From Schleiferiaceae bacterium (GTDB lineage Bacteria > Bacteroidota > Bacteroidia > Flavobacteriales > Schleiferiaceae): a stretch of 14,036 nucleotides of DNA. Below are positions 1 to 7,200 of this stretch, piece after piece; positions within the stretch are counted from its first letter, which is position 1, and every line of letters begins with the position of its first letter. The DNA lies in assembly GCA_030829675.1 (NCBI GenBank), contig JAURAE010000026.1, positions 1-14,036 on the forward strand, given 5' to 3'. Both the position numbers and the translations under genes were made by a program. Below the pieces are notes generated by a model. The model saw only the letters and a program-made list of their open reading frames with translations. It made no database searches and had not been told where the DNA came from.

Positions 1-1013
1 TCAAAACGTTCGATGACCTCACGCATATCTTCAGGTATAACGCTTTCGAAGAATTGGAGTTCACCAGTGGCCGGGTGAGTAAATCCTAAACTCATCGCGT
101 GCAGCGCATGTCGGGGACATGCCTTGAAGCAATTCGAAATGAACTGCTTGTACTTTGTAAAGGTAGTACCCTTTAAAATCTTATCGCCGCCGTAGCGCTC
201 GTCATTGAAGAGCGGGTGACCGAGGTACTTCATGTGAACGCGGATTTGGTGCGTACGGCCAGTCTCTAATCGGCAACTCACCACGGTAACATAACCGAAG
301 CGCTGCAAGACCTTGTAATGGGTCACGGCATGCTTTCCTTCCGAGCCATCTTCGAAGACGGCCATTTGCAATCTATCGCGCAAGCTACGGCCGATGTGAC
401 CGGTGATGGTCCCCTCATCTTCTTTGACATTCCCCCACACAATGGCCACATATTCGCGGCGCGTGGTACGGTCGAAGAACTGCTTGGCCAGATGACTCAT
501 CGCATGCTCCGAAGCAGCCACCACCATTACCCCTGAGGTATTCTTGTCGAGGCGGTGTACCAGACCGGGGCGCTCCTCGCCGCTCTTGCCTATGGGCAAA
601 TTTTCCGCGAGGTAGGCCAGGCCGTGTACTAAGGTGCCCGAAAAGTTTCCATGTCCGGGATGACATACCAGTCCGGGTTGCTTATTGATGACAATAACGT
701 GCTCGTCGCGGTGCAAGATATCGAGCGGGATTTCTTCCGGAATGAGTTCGTATTCGCGCGGCGGCTCTGCCATGACGATAGCCACTTCATCCCCGGGCTT
801 GACTTTGTAGTTGGATTTTACCGGCTGACCGTTGACATGGATAGCCCCTGCATCGGCCGCTTTTTGAATGCGACTGCGCGAGGTATCCTCCAAAAAGTTG
901 AAGAGAAACTTGTCGACACGCAAAGGGTTTTGCCCCTTCTCTGCGGTGAAGCTGTGGTGGACGTACAAGTCGTCTCTTTCCTCTTCGTCGTGTTGATCTG
1001 TAGGGTCTACCAT
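1..1013 (-). CDS. rluD: Large-subunit rRNA pseudouridine synthase, RluD family (3' end cut by window edge)
   Basis: Isomerises specific uridines in 23S rRNA to pseudouridine (helix 69 in the E. coli enzyme), acting in the cytoplasm on the large ribosomal subunit. Translating leftward from the ATG at 1013-1011 gives 337 residues with no stop before the edge, so only the last few residues are missing. An S4-like RNA-binding domain lies at about 30-80. The catalytic motif HRLDKNTSG is at 153-161, with the catalytic Asp at 156, and the family motif RLETGRTHQIRVH is at 248-260. The segment GGDKILKGTTFTKYKQF near 275-291 is an insertion I associate with Bacteroidota homologues. The start overlaps the stop of the upstream T9SS cargo gene by one base (TGATG), which suggests translational coupling. 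The RluD subgroup, rather than RluA or RluC, is inferred from overall likeness and the S4 domain. Confidence 0.93.
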   Translation of the reverse strand, partial: MVDPTDQHDEEERDDLYVHHSFTAEKGQNPLRVDKFLFNFLEDTSRSRIQKAADAGAIHVNGQPVKSNYKVKPGDEVAIVMAEPPREYELIPEEIPLDILHRDEHVIVINKQPGLVCHPGHGNFSGTLVHGLAYLAENLPIGKSGEERPGLVHRLDKNTSGVMVVAASEHAMSHLAKQFFDRTTRREYVAIVWGNVKEDEGTITGHIGRSLRDRLQMAVFEDGSEGKHAVTHYKVLQRFGYVTVVSCRLETGRTHQIRVHMKYLGHPLFNDERYGGDKILKGTTFTKYKQFISNCFKACPRHALHAMSLGFTHPATGELQFFESVIPEDMREVIERF

Positions 1014-2839
1014 CAGTGCTTCATCCATTTTGTGCGCCAGAATTGGTCGCCTTGAATAATCTCCATAACGTACGCCCCAGCCGCCAAGGCGGAAATGTCC
1101 ACAGTTGTGCGTGGGGTGCTTCGTTGTTCTATCAATACTCTGCCGTCCATTCCCACGATGCGAACGATCATATCGCCTTCTCCGTAAGATTCAATATTGA
1201 GCTGCGTTGTCGCCGGGTTAGGGTAGAATCGAAACTCACGTCCGTCCGTACAAATAGGCAGTTTCATGTTCGCCGGATCGTAACGGAAATAGGGCCGCAT
1301 GATCAGTGTTCCTGTTTCGAGTGAGGGGTACCAATTAAATCCATCACCGTAATACCTCGGCATGTTATTCGGCAAAGCGCGGTGGCGGTCTAAGCCCACA
1401 TATACGGTGCTCTGCGTGCTCATGTCTACATAACCGATCCACACGGCATTGTAGGCGCTGATGTCCACGGCAGAATCTAAAGAATAAGGAATAACATCAC
1501 CGATATTCCAGCCTCGCGTGCCTTCGTAGGTGGAGTCGGAAATATATAGGAGTTGGCCCGGAGCGTCGCCGCTGTCCGCAGGCGCCCACACGGCAATCTT
1601 AAAGGTGTTATTGTCGTCCTCAAAGGTGATGAAGTTGAACGCCACGCCCTTCAATGAATCTGAATTACCCAATCCACCTGTGATGAACTTCTGGGCCACG
1701 CGTGAGCCGATCACATTTTCAATACCATAGGCCCGCTCGGCCGTGCCGTCGTCTAGGGCGAGGTAATTGTCCAGTTCCAATCTGCCGCGCACAGTATCGT
1801 TCGAACGAAGCCCGGCAGCAGAACCGTCAAACCATACTTTGGTCTCCACCACAGTAGGTCCGGTTAGTGTTCCCAAAGCCGCGCCTGGCACCGCAACATC
1901 GAAGGTTTGGTCCTGGTCGTGTTGGGTATTGGTGATTACAGGAACCGCAGTCAATTGCTGAACCAAGGTGCCGTTCTCAAACCAGCGGTATTGCCCTAGG
2001 TTCAAACTCCAACCACCCGAAGGAACGGTACCCATACGTCTGTAGGTAAAGGTCAGAGAGGAAGGTCGGTTGGCGAGCGAGTTGCTCATGTCCAACCACC
2101 AAGGCCAAGAGGTGTAGCTTTTGTTCCCTATAATCAATGGATGCGCACGGGCAAAAGCAGGCTCAGTAACGATGGAATCTGCCGCATTGCGGTCTTTGTC
2201 AAGCTGTACGTAATCTACATTCCAAATATCAAAGGCACCACCGCGTGCACCATAGGCTGCGATGCGAAAGCGGAAACCTTTTTGGAGATAATTGGCCCCT
2301 TGAACGGGAATCATCGCCGTGCGGAACGCATCTGCACTTCCCGTTCCCTTGGCTCCCCAAGCGTAGGACCATTGGCCGTCTATGGGAGAATAAAATTGGA
2401 CCACCAAACTATCCGTAGAACTAGGCGCCTCGCCTAAACCGGCGCGTTGGTACTGGAACGACAACCACACGTTACTCATGCCTTGCAAATTCAAGTAGTT
2501 TGACGTGAGTACGTCGGCTAATGTATCGCTATTGGTGCTTCCGGGCACATAGGGTTTGCCAAATTCATTGCAACCGTCGAAGGTGGCCACGCCCACCGAG
2601 TTCTGATACAAGGGCAAGGCATCATTGATCCAAACATTCGCATCACTCCACAAGGCCGGATTTGGCGCGCCACTTCCGCGTGAGAAATCATCGACAAAGG
2701 GAGGCAATATGGTGTCGGTAGTCTCAATGCCATCAGCGGCCATGGAAGCGCCACTGGCCCATGGAAGGGTAATTTCTTGCACTTGGGCAAAGGCAGGGCT
2801 CATCACCCAAAGGGACAGCAATAGTTTGAGGTACTTCAT
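1013..2839 (-). CDS. Secreted protein with T9SS type A C-terminal sorting domain
   Basis: A 608-residue predicted exported protein. Residues 1-18 look like a signal peptide (MKYLKLLLSLWVMSPAFA) with cleavage before QVQ. The last 80 residues form a classic T9SS type A sorting domain: YPNPA at 539-543, a GR turn (MDGRVL) near 565-570, VDIS then LAAGAYVMEI near 580-593, and a basic end (TKWMKH). Known family behaviour is Sec export followed by passage across the outer membrane through the type IX system, with removal of this domain. The body is rich in beta-strand patterns. Residues about 45-217 (VDDFS to IWNVDYVQL) resemble the jelly-roll or MAM-like modules often found in Bacteroidota surface proteins, but I recognise no catalytic motif, so its function is unknown. 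It starts 3 bases after the PASTA gene stop and its own stop overlaps the rluD start. Confidence 0.9.
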   Translation of the reverse strand: MKYLKLLLSLWVMSPAFAQVQEITLPWASGASMAADGIETTDTILPPFVDDFSRGSGAPNPALWSDANVWINDALPLYQNSVGVATFDGCNEFGKPYVPGSTNSDTLADVLTSNYLNLQGMSNVWLSFQYQRAGLGEAPSSTDSLVVQFYSPIDGQWSYAWGAKGTGSADAFRTAMIPVQGANYLQKGFRFRIAAYGARGGAFDIWNVDYVQLDKDRNAADSIVTEPAFARAHPLIIGNKSYTSWPWWLDMSNSLANRPSSLTFTYRRMGTVPSGGWSLNLGQYRWFENGTLVQQLTAVPVITNTQHDQDQTFDVAVPGAALGTLTGPTVVETKVWFDGSAAGLRSNDTVRGRLELDNYLALDDGTAERAYGIENVIGSRVAQKFITGGLGNSDSLKGVAFNFITFEDDNNTFKIAVWAPADSGDAPGQLLYISDSTYEGTRGWNIGDVIPYSLDSAVDISAYNAVWIGYVDMSTQSTVYVGLDRHRALPNNMPRYYGDGFNWYPSLETGTLIMRPYFRYDPANMKLPICTDGREFRFYPNPATTQLNIESYGEGDMIVRIVGMDGRVLIEQRSTPRTTVDISALAAGAYVMEIIQGDQFWRTKWMKH

Positions 2840-2842
2840 GAA

Positions 2843-3655
2843 TTACAGGTTCGTGGTATCTGAAGGTTCTTGGACGGGTGCGGGCGCCTCTGAGGTCAAC
2901 CATAGGTCGACCGAACTCCCCGCGGGCACCATCATATCGGCTTCAAACACTGGGTACTGTCGGTTAACGAATACCTCTGCAGAATCTTGTACGTCGTCGG
3001 TATAGGTCACGGCGCCTACATTCAAACTGTAGGTCATCAAGGCTTGCTTGGCTTGGTCTAATCGCAATCCCACTAGATCCGGCAAATACATTTCCGCATT
3101 GCCTTGGCCACCGCTAACGTGTAAAGTGAAATGTGATCCCGTCGGATATAAGGCTTGTTCTTCGGCAATTCTACCCTTAGCATCCACCACCTTCAACACC
3201 AAATCGTGGCTCAGGTCTGGCACGAGGACAAGGGAATCTACGATCATGCCTTTTTGTTTGAACTTGGCGGTGACGTACCCCACTAATTGGTCCTTATAAT
3301 TAGGCAGCGGATACTTTGGAAGCTTTGACGGGTTCGTGCTGAGCATGAGTTTACGGCCCAATTTTACTTGCGCGAACGCCTCCGGAAACAGCTCCACCAC
3401 GGCACCTTCCGCGACACCCGGCACATAATGAGTGCTATCGATGACTTCAAAAGTCAGTCCGAGTGAATCAATGATTTGGGCCGCCTCATCCAAGGCCATC
3501 AAACGAACGTCCGGCACCTGCACCGTTTTGCCGTGTTGCGTGGTGCTATTCATCCAGAACAACACGCTTCCACCCACAATAATCACAAACAAGCCGCCGA
3601 AGAGCACCGTCTTCAAAAAGAGCTTTGTAAAAAGGAATCTGATCCACTGCTTCAT
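2843..3655 (-). CDS. PASTA-domain membrane-anchored protein
   Basis: A 270-residue protein with a short basic N-terminus, one membrane segment at about 14-35 and an extracytoplasmic part built of PASTA-type repeats at roughly 43-107, 112-181 and 188-255. The typical pattern VPDVRLMALDEAAQIIDSLGL starts at residue 47, and LPDLVGLRLDQAKQAL at 191 opens the last repeat. PASTA domains in penicillin-binding proteins and Ser/Thr kinases bind peptidoglycan fragments or beta-lactams. Here there is no kinase or transpeptidase domain, so the protein is probably a cell-wall-contacting accessory factor (inference). It is the first gene of a leftward operon with the T9SS cargo gene and rluD, and it is divergent from ddl, a peptidoglycan precursor gene. 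The C-terminal tail is proline- and acid-rich. The ATG at 3655 is the natural start because the membrane segment follows directly. Confidence 0.88.
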   Translation of the reverse strand: MKQWIRFLFTKLFLKTVLFGGLFVIIVGGSVLFWMNSTTQHGKTVQVPDVRLMALDEAAQIIDSLGLTFEVIDSTHYVPGVAEGAVVELFPEAFAQVKLGRKLMLSTNPSKLPKYPLPNYKDQLVGYVTAKFKQKGMIVDSLVLVPDLSHDLVLKVVDAKGRIAEEQALYPTGSHFTLHVSGGQGNAEMYLPDLVGLRLDQAKQALMTYSLNVGAVTYTDDVQDSAEVFVNRQYPVFEADMMVPAGSSVDLWLTSEAPAPVQEPSDTTNL

Positions 3656-3695
3656 GAGGTAAAGATACTTTTTTGGACCCTACCGAAGAAGTCTC

Positions 3696-3723
3696 CAAAG
3701 CATTACATTTACACTAATACAAA
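3696..3723 (-). promoter_or_regulatory. Possible promoter of the PASTA-T9SS cargo-rluD operon
   Basis: Reading leftward, TTTG (3723-3720) is followed after 16 bases by ATGCTTTG (3703-3696). The second element matches the Bacteroidota -7 consensus TAnnTTTG at 6 of 8 positions or fewer, and the spacing is slightly short. Transcription would begin near 3690, about 35 bases before the PASTA start codon. It is listed because a promoter must lie in or near this 73-bp divergent gap, but the match is weak. For ddl on the other strand, TACATTTA at 3704-3711 is a one-mismatch -7 element with no clear -33 partner. Confidence 0.25.
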
Positions 3724-3728
3724 TCCCT

Positions 3729-4682
3729 ATGAAAACAGTCGTTGTTCTTGCCGGTGGGTATTCCACAGAACACCAAATCAGCCTCGCCTCAGGACGTACT
3801 GCGGAGGCCGCTTTTATCGAGGCGGGTTACAAAGTGCTCTTCGTTATTCTGAAGAAAGATGGTTTTTGGTTGGAGGACCAATTAATCAAGCTCACCGACC
3901 TCGGCGCCGACTTCGTTTTCAACATTATTCACGGCACCCCCGGTGAAGACGGGCACATCTCAGGAATGCTTGAAGTATTCGGTATCCCTCACAGCACCTG
4001 CCCTACCTTCCAAAGTGCCCTGACCTTCAACAAAGCGCGCTGCAACCAAATCTTGCGCGCCGCTGGCTACGACGTCCCCAAGGGACAACTCTTCACTCAA
4101 CTGCCCGACCTCGACCTTTTCAGCACTTGGAACTTCCCAGTATTCGTAAAGCCGAACCGCGCCGGATCTAGCTTTGGCGTTACGCGTGTCGAGGTTACCG
4201 AAGAACTCGAAGCCGCCTTTAAATACGCCTTCTCAGAGGACGACGAGGTGCTGGTGGAAGAAGGTGTTATAGGCACAGAGGTGGGATGTGGCGTGCTGCG
4301 CTATAATGATCAGCAACCAGAGGCCATCGCCATCACCGAAATTGTCCCCACCGAAGCCAAATTCTTTGATTACAAAGCCAAATACGAAGGCAAGAGCAGG
4401 GAAATAACTCCTGCCCGAATCTCCGATGAAGTCGTGGAAAAAATCAGTGAAATTTCAACGGCAGTGTACGACCACCTCAAACTCGAGGGCATTGTTCGCA
4501 TCGACTTCATCATCACTGCATCGCAGCAACCTGTGATGATTGAAATCAACAGCATACCGGGCCTCAGCCCAGCAAGCATCATTCCACAACAGATTGCGCA
4601 TAGAGGCTGGAAATTAAGCGAGGTCTTGGCCCAATTGGCCGAAGAATCCATCGCCAGAACCCAAGCAAAAAAGATTGGCTAA
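3729..4682 (+). CDS. ddl: D-alanine--D-alanine ligase
   Basis: Joins two D-alanines using ATP to give the dipeptide that ends the peptidoglycan stem; cytoplasmic. The 317-residue length is normal for the family. Visible motifs are the N-terminal GGYSTEH at 9-15, HGTPGEDGHISGMLE at 68-82 (family HGxxGEDGxxQGxLE), the ATP-grasp lysine segment FVKPNRAGSSFGV at 139-151, FDYKAKY of the omega loop at 213-219, the metal-binding Asp in RIDF at 257-260 and EINSIPGLS at 272-280 (family EINTxPGxT). All expected catalytic elements are present. The start ATG follows an A-rich leader and begins directly with the first beta strand (MKTVVVLAGG). It is divergent from the PASTA protein and lies 9 bases before coaD, so the two probably share a transcript. 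Confidence 0.96.
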   Translation: MKTVVVLAGGYSTEHQISLASGRTAEAAFIEAGYKVLFVILKKDGFWLEDQLIKLTDLGADFVFNIIHGTPGEDGHISGMLEVFGIPHSTCPTFQSALTFNKARCNQILRAAGYDVPKGQLFTQLPDLDLFSTWNFPVFVKPNRAGSSFGVTRVEVTEELEAAFKYAFSEDDEVLVEEGVIGTEVGCGVLRYNDQQPEAIAITEIVPTEAKFFDYKAKYEGKSREITPARISDEVVEKISEISTAVYDHLKLEGIVRIDFIITASQQPVMIEINSIPGLSPASIIPQQIAHRGWKLSEVLAQLAEESIARTQAKKIG

Positions 4683-4691
4683 CTTCGTACC

Positions 4692-5150
4692 ATGTCTAGA
4701 ATTGCACTCTTCCCCGGATCTTTCGACCCCATCACCCTGGGGCATGTAGATATTATTGAACGTGCCGTCCCCCTTTTCGACGAGATTAAAATCGCCGTAG
4801 GAACGAACAGTGCGAAAAACTACCTCTTTTCGCTTGAGCAACGCGTCCAATGGATCGAGCAGACCTTCGCGCATGAATCCAAGATTAGCGTCATTACCTA
4901 CGAAGGCTTGACCGTTGATTTTGCAAGGGAGCAAGGGGTCCAATTCTTATTGCGCGGCCTTCGCAACCCTGCAGATTTCGAATTTGAAAAAGCCATCGCC
5001 CAAGCCAACCGCGAGATGGTACCAAACCTAGAAACTGTCTTTCTTCTCACCAGTGCACGCTACGCCTACATCAGCTCAAGCATTGTGAGAGAAGTTTACA
5101 ACCACGGCGGCGATTTCCAGAAATTTGTTCCCGCAACGGTGCAACCTTAA
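4692..5150 (+). CDS. coaD: Pantetheine-phosphate adenylyltransferase (PPAT)
   Basis: Transfers AMP from ATP to 4'-phosphopantetheine to form dephospho-CoA, the penultimate step of coenzyme A synthesis. It has 152 residues, slightly short of the usual 155-165. The nucleotidyltransferase signature GSFDPITLGH is at 9-18, with His18 in the ATP site. RGLRNPADFEFE at 88-99 is the family's substrate-binding segment, and ISSSIVRE at 127-134 corresponds to the conserved ISSTxVRE. It lies 9 bases after ddl, so the two are likely co-transcribed. Its TAA overlaps the stop codon of the convergent NUDIX gene by two bases inside TTAA, leaving no room for a separate terminator. Confidence 0.96.
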   Translation: MSRIALFPGSFDPITLGHVDIIERAVPLFDEIKIAVGTNSAKNYLFSLEQRVQWIEQTFAHESKISVITYEGLTVDFAREQGVQFLLRGLRNPADFEFEKAIAQANREMVPNLETVFLLTSARYAYISSSIVREVYNHGGDFQKFVPATVQP

Positions 5151-5761
5151 GCTTCCTCGATAAATTTTTCGAAGGTTTCTGTTAGACTATTGTACGTCGG
5201 CAACTCCGCCATGCGCTCTTTTAACAGCTCCGGCGTTGCCCAATACACGGCCGTGATGCCCTCATCAATCTGGGGCTTGAGCTTTTTAGAATAATCCGTG
5301 ACCATGGGATACCAATAGGTCGTCTTGAGCATGTATTCGCCTCTGTCCGGATAGCAATGATAGGTACGAACGGCTGGACCGGTAATCTTGCATCGCTTCA
5401 CTCGACATTCCTCTTGCACCTCACGAACGGCACAAACTTCGACAGTTTCCTTGGACTCTAATTTACCTTTTGGCATGTCCAATTTTCCATTGCGTTCAAT
5501 GACAAGCAACTCACCTGCCTCGTTGCGTACCCATCCTCCCGCAGCAATAACGCGTTGATGCAGGGTCATAAAGTAGGCCCAGAATACATGATCCTGACCT
5601 ATCTCAAAAGTCCGGGTCTCCGACCCACTGTAGCACTCTTTCAACCAGCGTTTTACACTTTTCAATGTACCTAACGTGTTGATAAAATTAGGAGCTTCAT
5701 GGCCTGGAACAGGAACCAAAATGGCGCTCCTAATGAAAACTTTCACGTAATTTTGCAGCAT
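5147..5761 (-). CDS. NUDIX hydrolase with N-terminal extension
   Basis: Predicted hydrolase of a nucleoside diphosphate linked to another moiety; the substrate cannot be read from sequence. The preferred start, ATG at 5761-5759, gives 204 residues. A GTG five codons later (5746-5744) is a good alternative because homologues tend to begin near the following KVF. The open frame also extends upstream to 5824, but that part lies inside pyrE. The NUDIX box begins at G99 (MPKGKLESKE) and continues with REVQEECRV at 113-121; Glu105, Arg113, Glu114, Glu117 and Glu118 are in place. The usual Gly of EExGU is Arg120 here, a mild departure. The first 70 residues are an extension typical of the flavobacterial version found beside pyrE, of unknown role. 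It converges with coaD and diverges from pyrE, with the two start codons interlocked in CATG. Confidence 0.85.
   Translation of the reverse strand: MLQNYVKVFIRSAILVPVPGHEAPNFINTLGTLKSVKRWLKECYSGSETRTFEIGQDHVFWAYFMTLHQRVIAAGGWVRNEAGELLVIERNGKLDMPKGKLESKETVEVCAVREVQEECRVKRCKITGPAVRTYHCYPDRGEYMLKTTYWYPMVTDYSKKLKPQIDEGITAVYWATPELLKERMAELPTYNSLTETFEKFIEEA
5748..5755 (+). promoter_or_regulatory. Bacteroidota -7 promoter element just before pyrE
   Basis: TAATTTTG is a perfect match to the TAnnTTTG -7 element. It ends only four bases before the pyrE ATG (5760), so transcription from it would start at or next to the start codon and give a leaderless or nearly leaderless mRNA. No convincing TTTG or TTG lies 17-23 bases upstream, so the -33 half is missing or weak. 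The element lies inside the first codons of the divergent NUDIX gene. The call rests on consensus match only. Confidence 0.5.
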
Positions 5762-6401
5762 GATACAAAACAAACAAGTGGCGCTCAAAACAGCTGAGAG
5801 CCTATTGCAAATTAAAGCAATCAAATTACAACCGGAAAACCCATTTACATGGGCTAGTGGATGGAAAAGTCCAATTTATTGTGATAACCGACTCACCTTG
5901 AGTTTCCCTACCATTCGCAACTTTCTAAAAATTGAGTTCGCCAAGCAAATTGAAGAGATCTATGGGAAACCAGATTACATCGCAGGTGTAGCCACTGGAG
6001 CCATCGCCATTGGTGTTCTCGTTGCCGAATATATGGGCGTTCCCTTCATCTACGTTCGCGACAAGGCGAAAGGCCACGGCCGTCAAAATCAAGTGGAAGG
6101 ATTTTTTGAGCCGGGCAGCAACGTGGTGGTCATTGAAGACCTTGTATCTACCGGCGGTTCTTCCCTTAAAGCCGTAACCGCACTGAAAGAAGCCGGTGCC
6201 CGCGTGTTGGGCATGTTGGCCATCTTCACCTATGATTTTCAGGTCGCTAATGATAATTTCGAAGAAGCAAACGTTCGCTTGAACACCCTTAGCGATTACC
6301 ATCACTTATTGGAGCAAGCCGAAGCACAAGGTTCTATTCTACCGGACCAGCTGGACTTGCTTAAAGAATGGCGTGTAGACCCCTCAAGCTGGGGCCAATA
6401 A
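5760..6401 (+). CDS. pyrE: Orotate phosphoribosyltransferase
   Basis: Converts orotate and PRPP to orotidine 5'-phosphate, the fifth step of de novo pyrimidine synthesis; cytoplasmic, dimeric. The 213-residue length is normal. ENPFTWASGWKSPIYCDNR at 26-44 is the N-terminal substrate region. The flexible catalytic loop RDKAKGHGRQNQVEG is at 100-114. The PRPP-binding motif VVVIEDLVSTGGSS is at 122-135. The ATG at 5760 is supported by the conserved family N-terminus (LLQIKAIKL). There is no Shine-Dalgarno site, and a -7-type promoter sits immediately upstream. The TAA abuts the stop of convergent birA with no spacer. It is a single-gene unit between two leftward genes. Confidence 0.96.
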   Translation: MIQNKQVALKTAESLLQIKAIKLQPENPFTWASGWKSPIYCDNRLTLSFPTIRNFLKIEFAKQIEEIYGKPDYIAGVATGAIAIGVLVAEYMGVPFIYVRDKAKGHGRQNQVEGFFEPGSNVVVIEDLVSTGGSSLKAVTALKEAGARVLGMLAIFTYDFQVANDNFEEANVRLNTLSDYHHLLEQAEAQGSILPDQLDLLKEWRVDPSSWGQ

Positions 6402-7130
6402 TTACTCCGAATAAGGATGTACCCAAGTAACGGTATCGAGGTCATAATGCACCACGGTACCGTTTTTTAATTCTAGGCCCAAGTGGCCTGAAGGCTGCAC
6501 ATGCGCCACGCGAGCGTCGAAGGAAGTTCCTTCCACCTCGTAGCGATGCCACTGATCGCGACCCCATAATAATTGGTCGTAGCGCTTTCTCAACGCAGGG
6601 ATATCGGCAAACTCAAAGGCCTGCGGCCGCAAAGCCGCCATAATCTCCTGAACCCAATGCATCACATCTGCTTCCGCGCCAAGGGTTTCCATGGAAATGC
6701 TACGTGCCAAATCCATGTGCGAAGCACACACATTAATCCCCAATCCCAACACCGAACTTTTAATCCCCGAAGCACCCCAATGATTCTCGATCAACATACC
6801 CCCTAATTTTCGATCGCCCACCATTAAATCATTGGGCCATTTGAACGCGACTTTTGCGGGGAGAACAGAAGATAATCGGCCACAAACCCATCTATTGATA
6901 TCGAAACTCTCTTTAACGGGTATGGGCCACCGCAATAAAACGGACAAAAGCACCGAATTTCCCGGGGTATCGTGCCACTTTGACACACCACGTCCCCTAC
7001 CTTTGTCTTGAGAAGCCGCGACTACGGCGCTAAGGTGCGCCATATCGGGGTTTTCTTGTAATTTACGCTTTAACTCCAGCTGTGTGCTGTCGACACGCTC
7101 GAGCCAATAAATAGTCTCTTTTAGCGACAT
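6402..7130 (-). CDS. birA: Biotin--[acetyl-CoA-carboxylase] ligase, monofunctional
   Basis: Activates biotin with ATP and attaches it to the carboxyl carrier protein of biotin-dependent carboxylases. Starting at ATG 7130-7128 it has 242 residues. VDSTQ at 13-17 opens the catalytic domain. GRGRGVSKW at 44-52 corresponds to the biotinyl-AMP loop (GRGRRGRKW in E. coli). KWPND is at 97-101, KLGGMLIE at 108-115 with the catalytic lysine, and GLGINV at 129-134. There is no N-terminal winged-helix DNA-binding domain, so it is not expected to be the repressor type. The frame stays open to an ATG at 7202 (24 extra residues), but that stretch is AT-rich and looks like intergenic DNA upstream of rsfS; related enzymes begin just before the VDST motif. 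It abuts pyrE tail to tail. Confidence 0.92.
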   Translation of the reverse strand: MSLKETIYWLERVDSTQLELKRKLQENPDMAHLSAVVAASQDKGRGRGVSKWHDTPGNSVLLSVLLRWPIPVKESFDINRWVCGRLSSVLPAKVAFKWPNDLMVGDRKLGGMLIENHWGASGIKSSVLGLGINVCASHMDLARSISMETLGAEADVMHWVQEIMAALRPQAFEFADIPALRKRYDQLLWGRDQWHRYEVEGTSFDARVAHVQPSGHLGLELKNGTVVHYDLDTVTWVHPYSE

Positions 7131-7140
7131 TAGGGCCTGT

Positions 7141-7174
7141 TTTGTTGCTTGTGCCGAAGATGGCATATGTTTTG
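7141..7174 (+). promoter_or_regulatory. Possible promoter of rsfS-ftsH
   Basis: TTTG at 7141-7144 is followed 21 bases later by TATGTTTTG at 7166-7174, which resembles the TAnnTTTG -7 element with one extra base between TA and TTTG. Transcription would start near 7180, giving a leader of about 20 bases before the rsfS ATG. On the other strand TCTATTTG (7194-7187) is a one-mismatch -7 element that could serve birA. The 70-bp gap may therefore carry overlapping divergent promoters. The consensus is imperfect on both strands. Confidence 0.3.
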
Positions 7175-7200
7175 GTAATTTAAGCACAAATAGAACATTC

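Noticed and set aside
651..1055. Rightward open frame of 134 codons at the start of rluD
   Set aside because: It lies opposite a clearly conserved RluD frame and shows no domain or sensible N-terminus; it is an antisense shadow.
2625..3005. Rightward open frame of 126 codons spanning the T9SS cargo/PASTA junction
   Set aside because: It crosses the boundary of two real leftward genes and has no recognisable features.
3476..3946. Rightward open frame of 156 codons running from the PASTA gene into ddl
   Set aside because: It covers the divergent gap and overlaps ddl in another frame; its composition (rich in Arg, His and Pro) is typical of a spurious frame.
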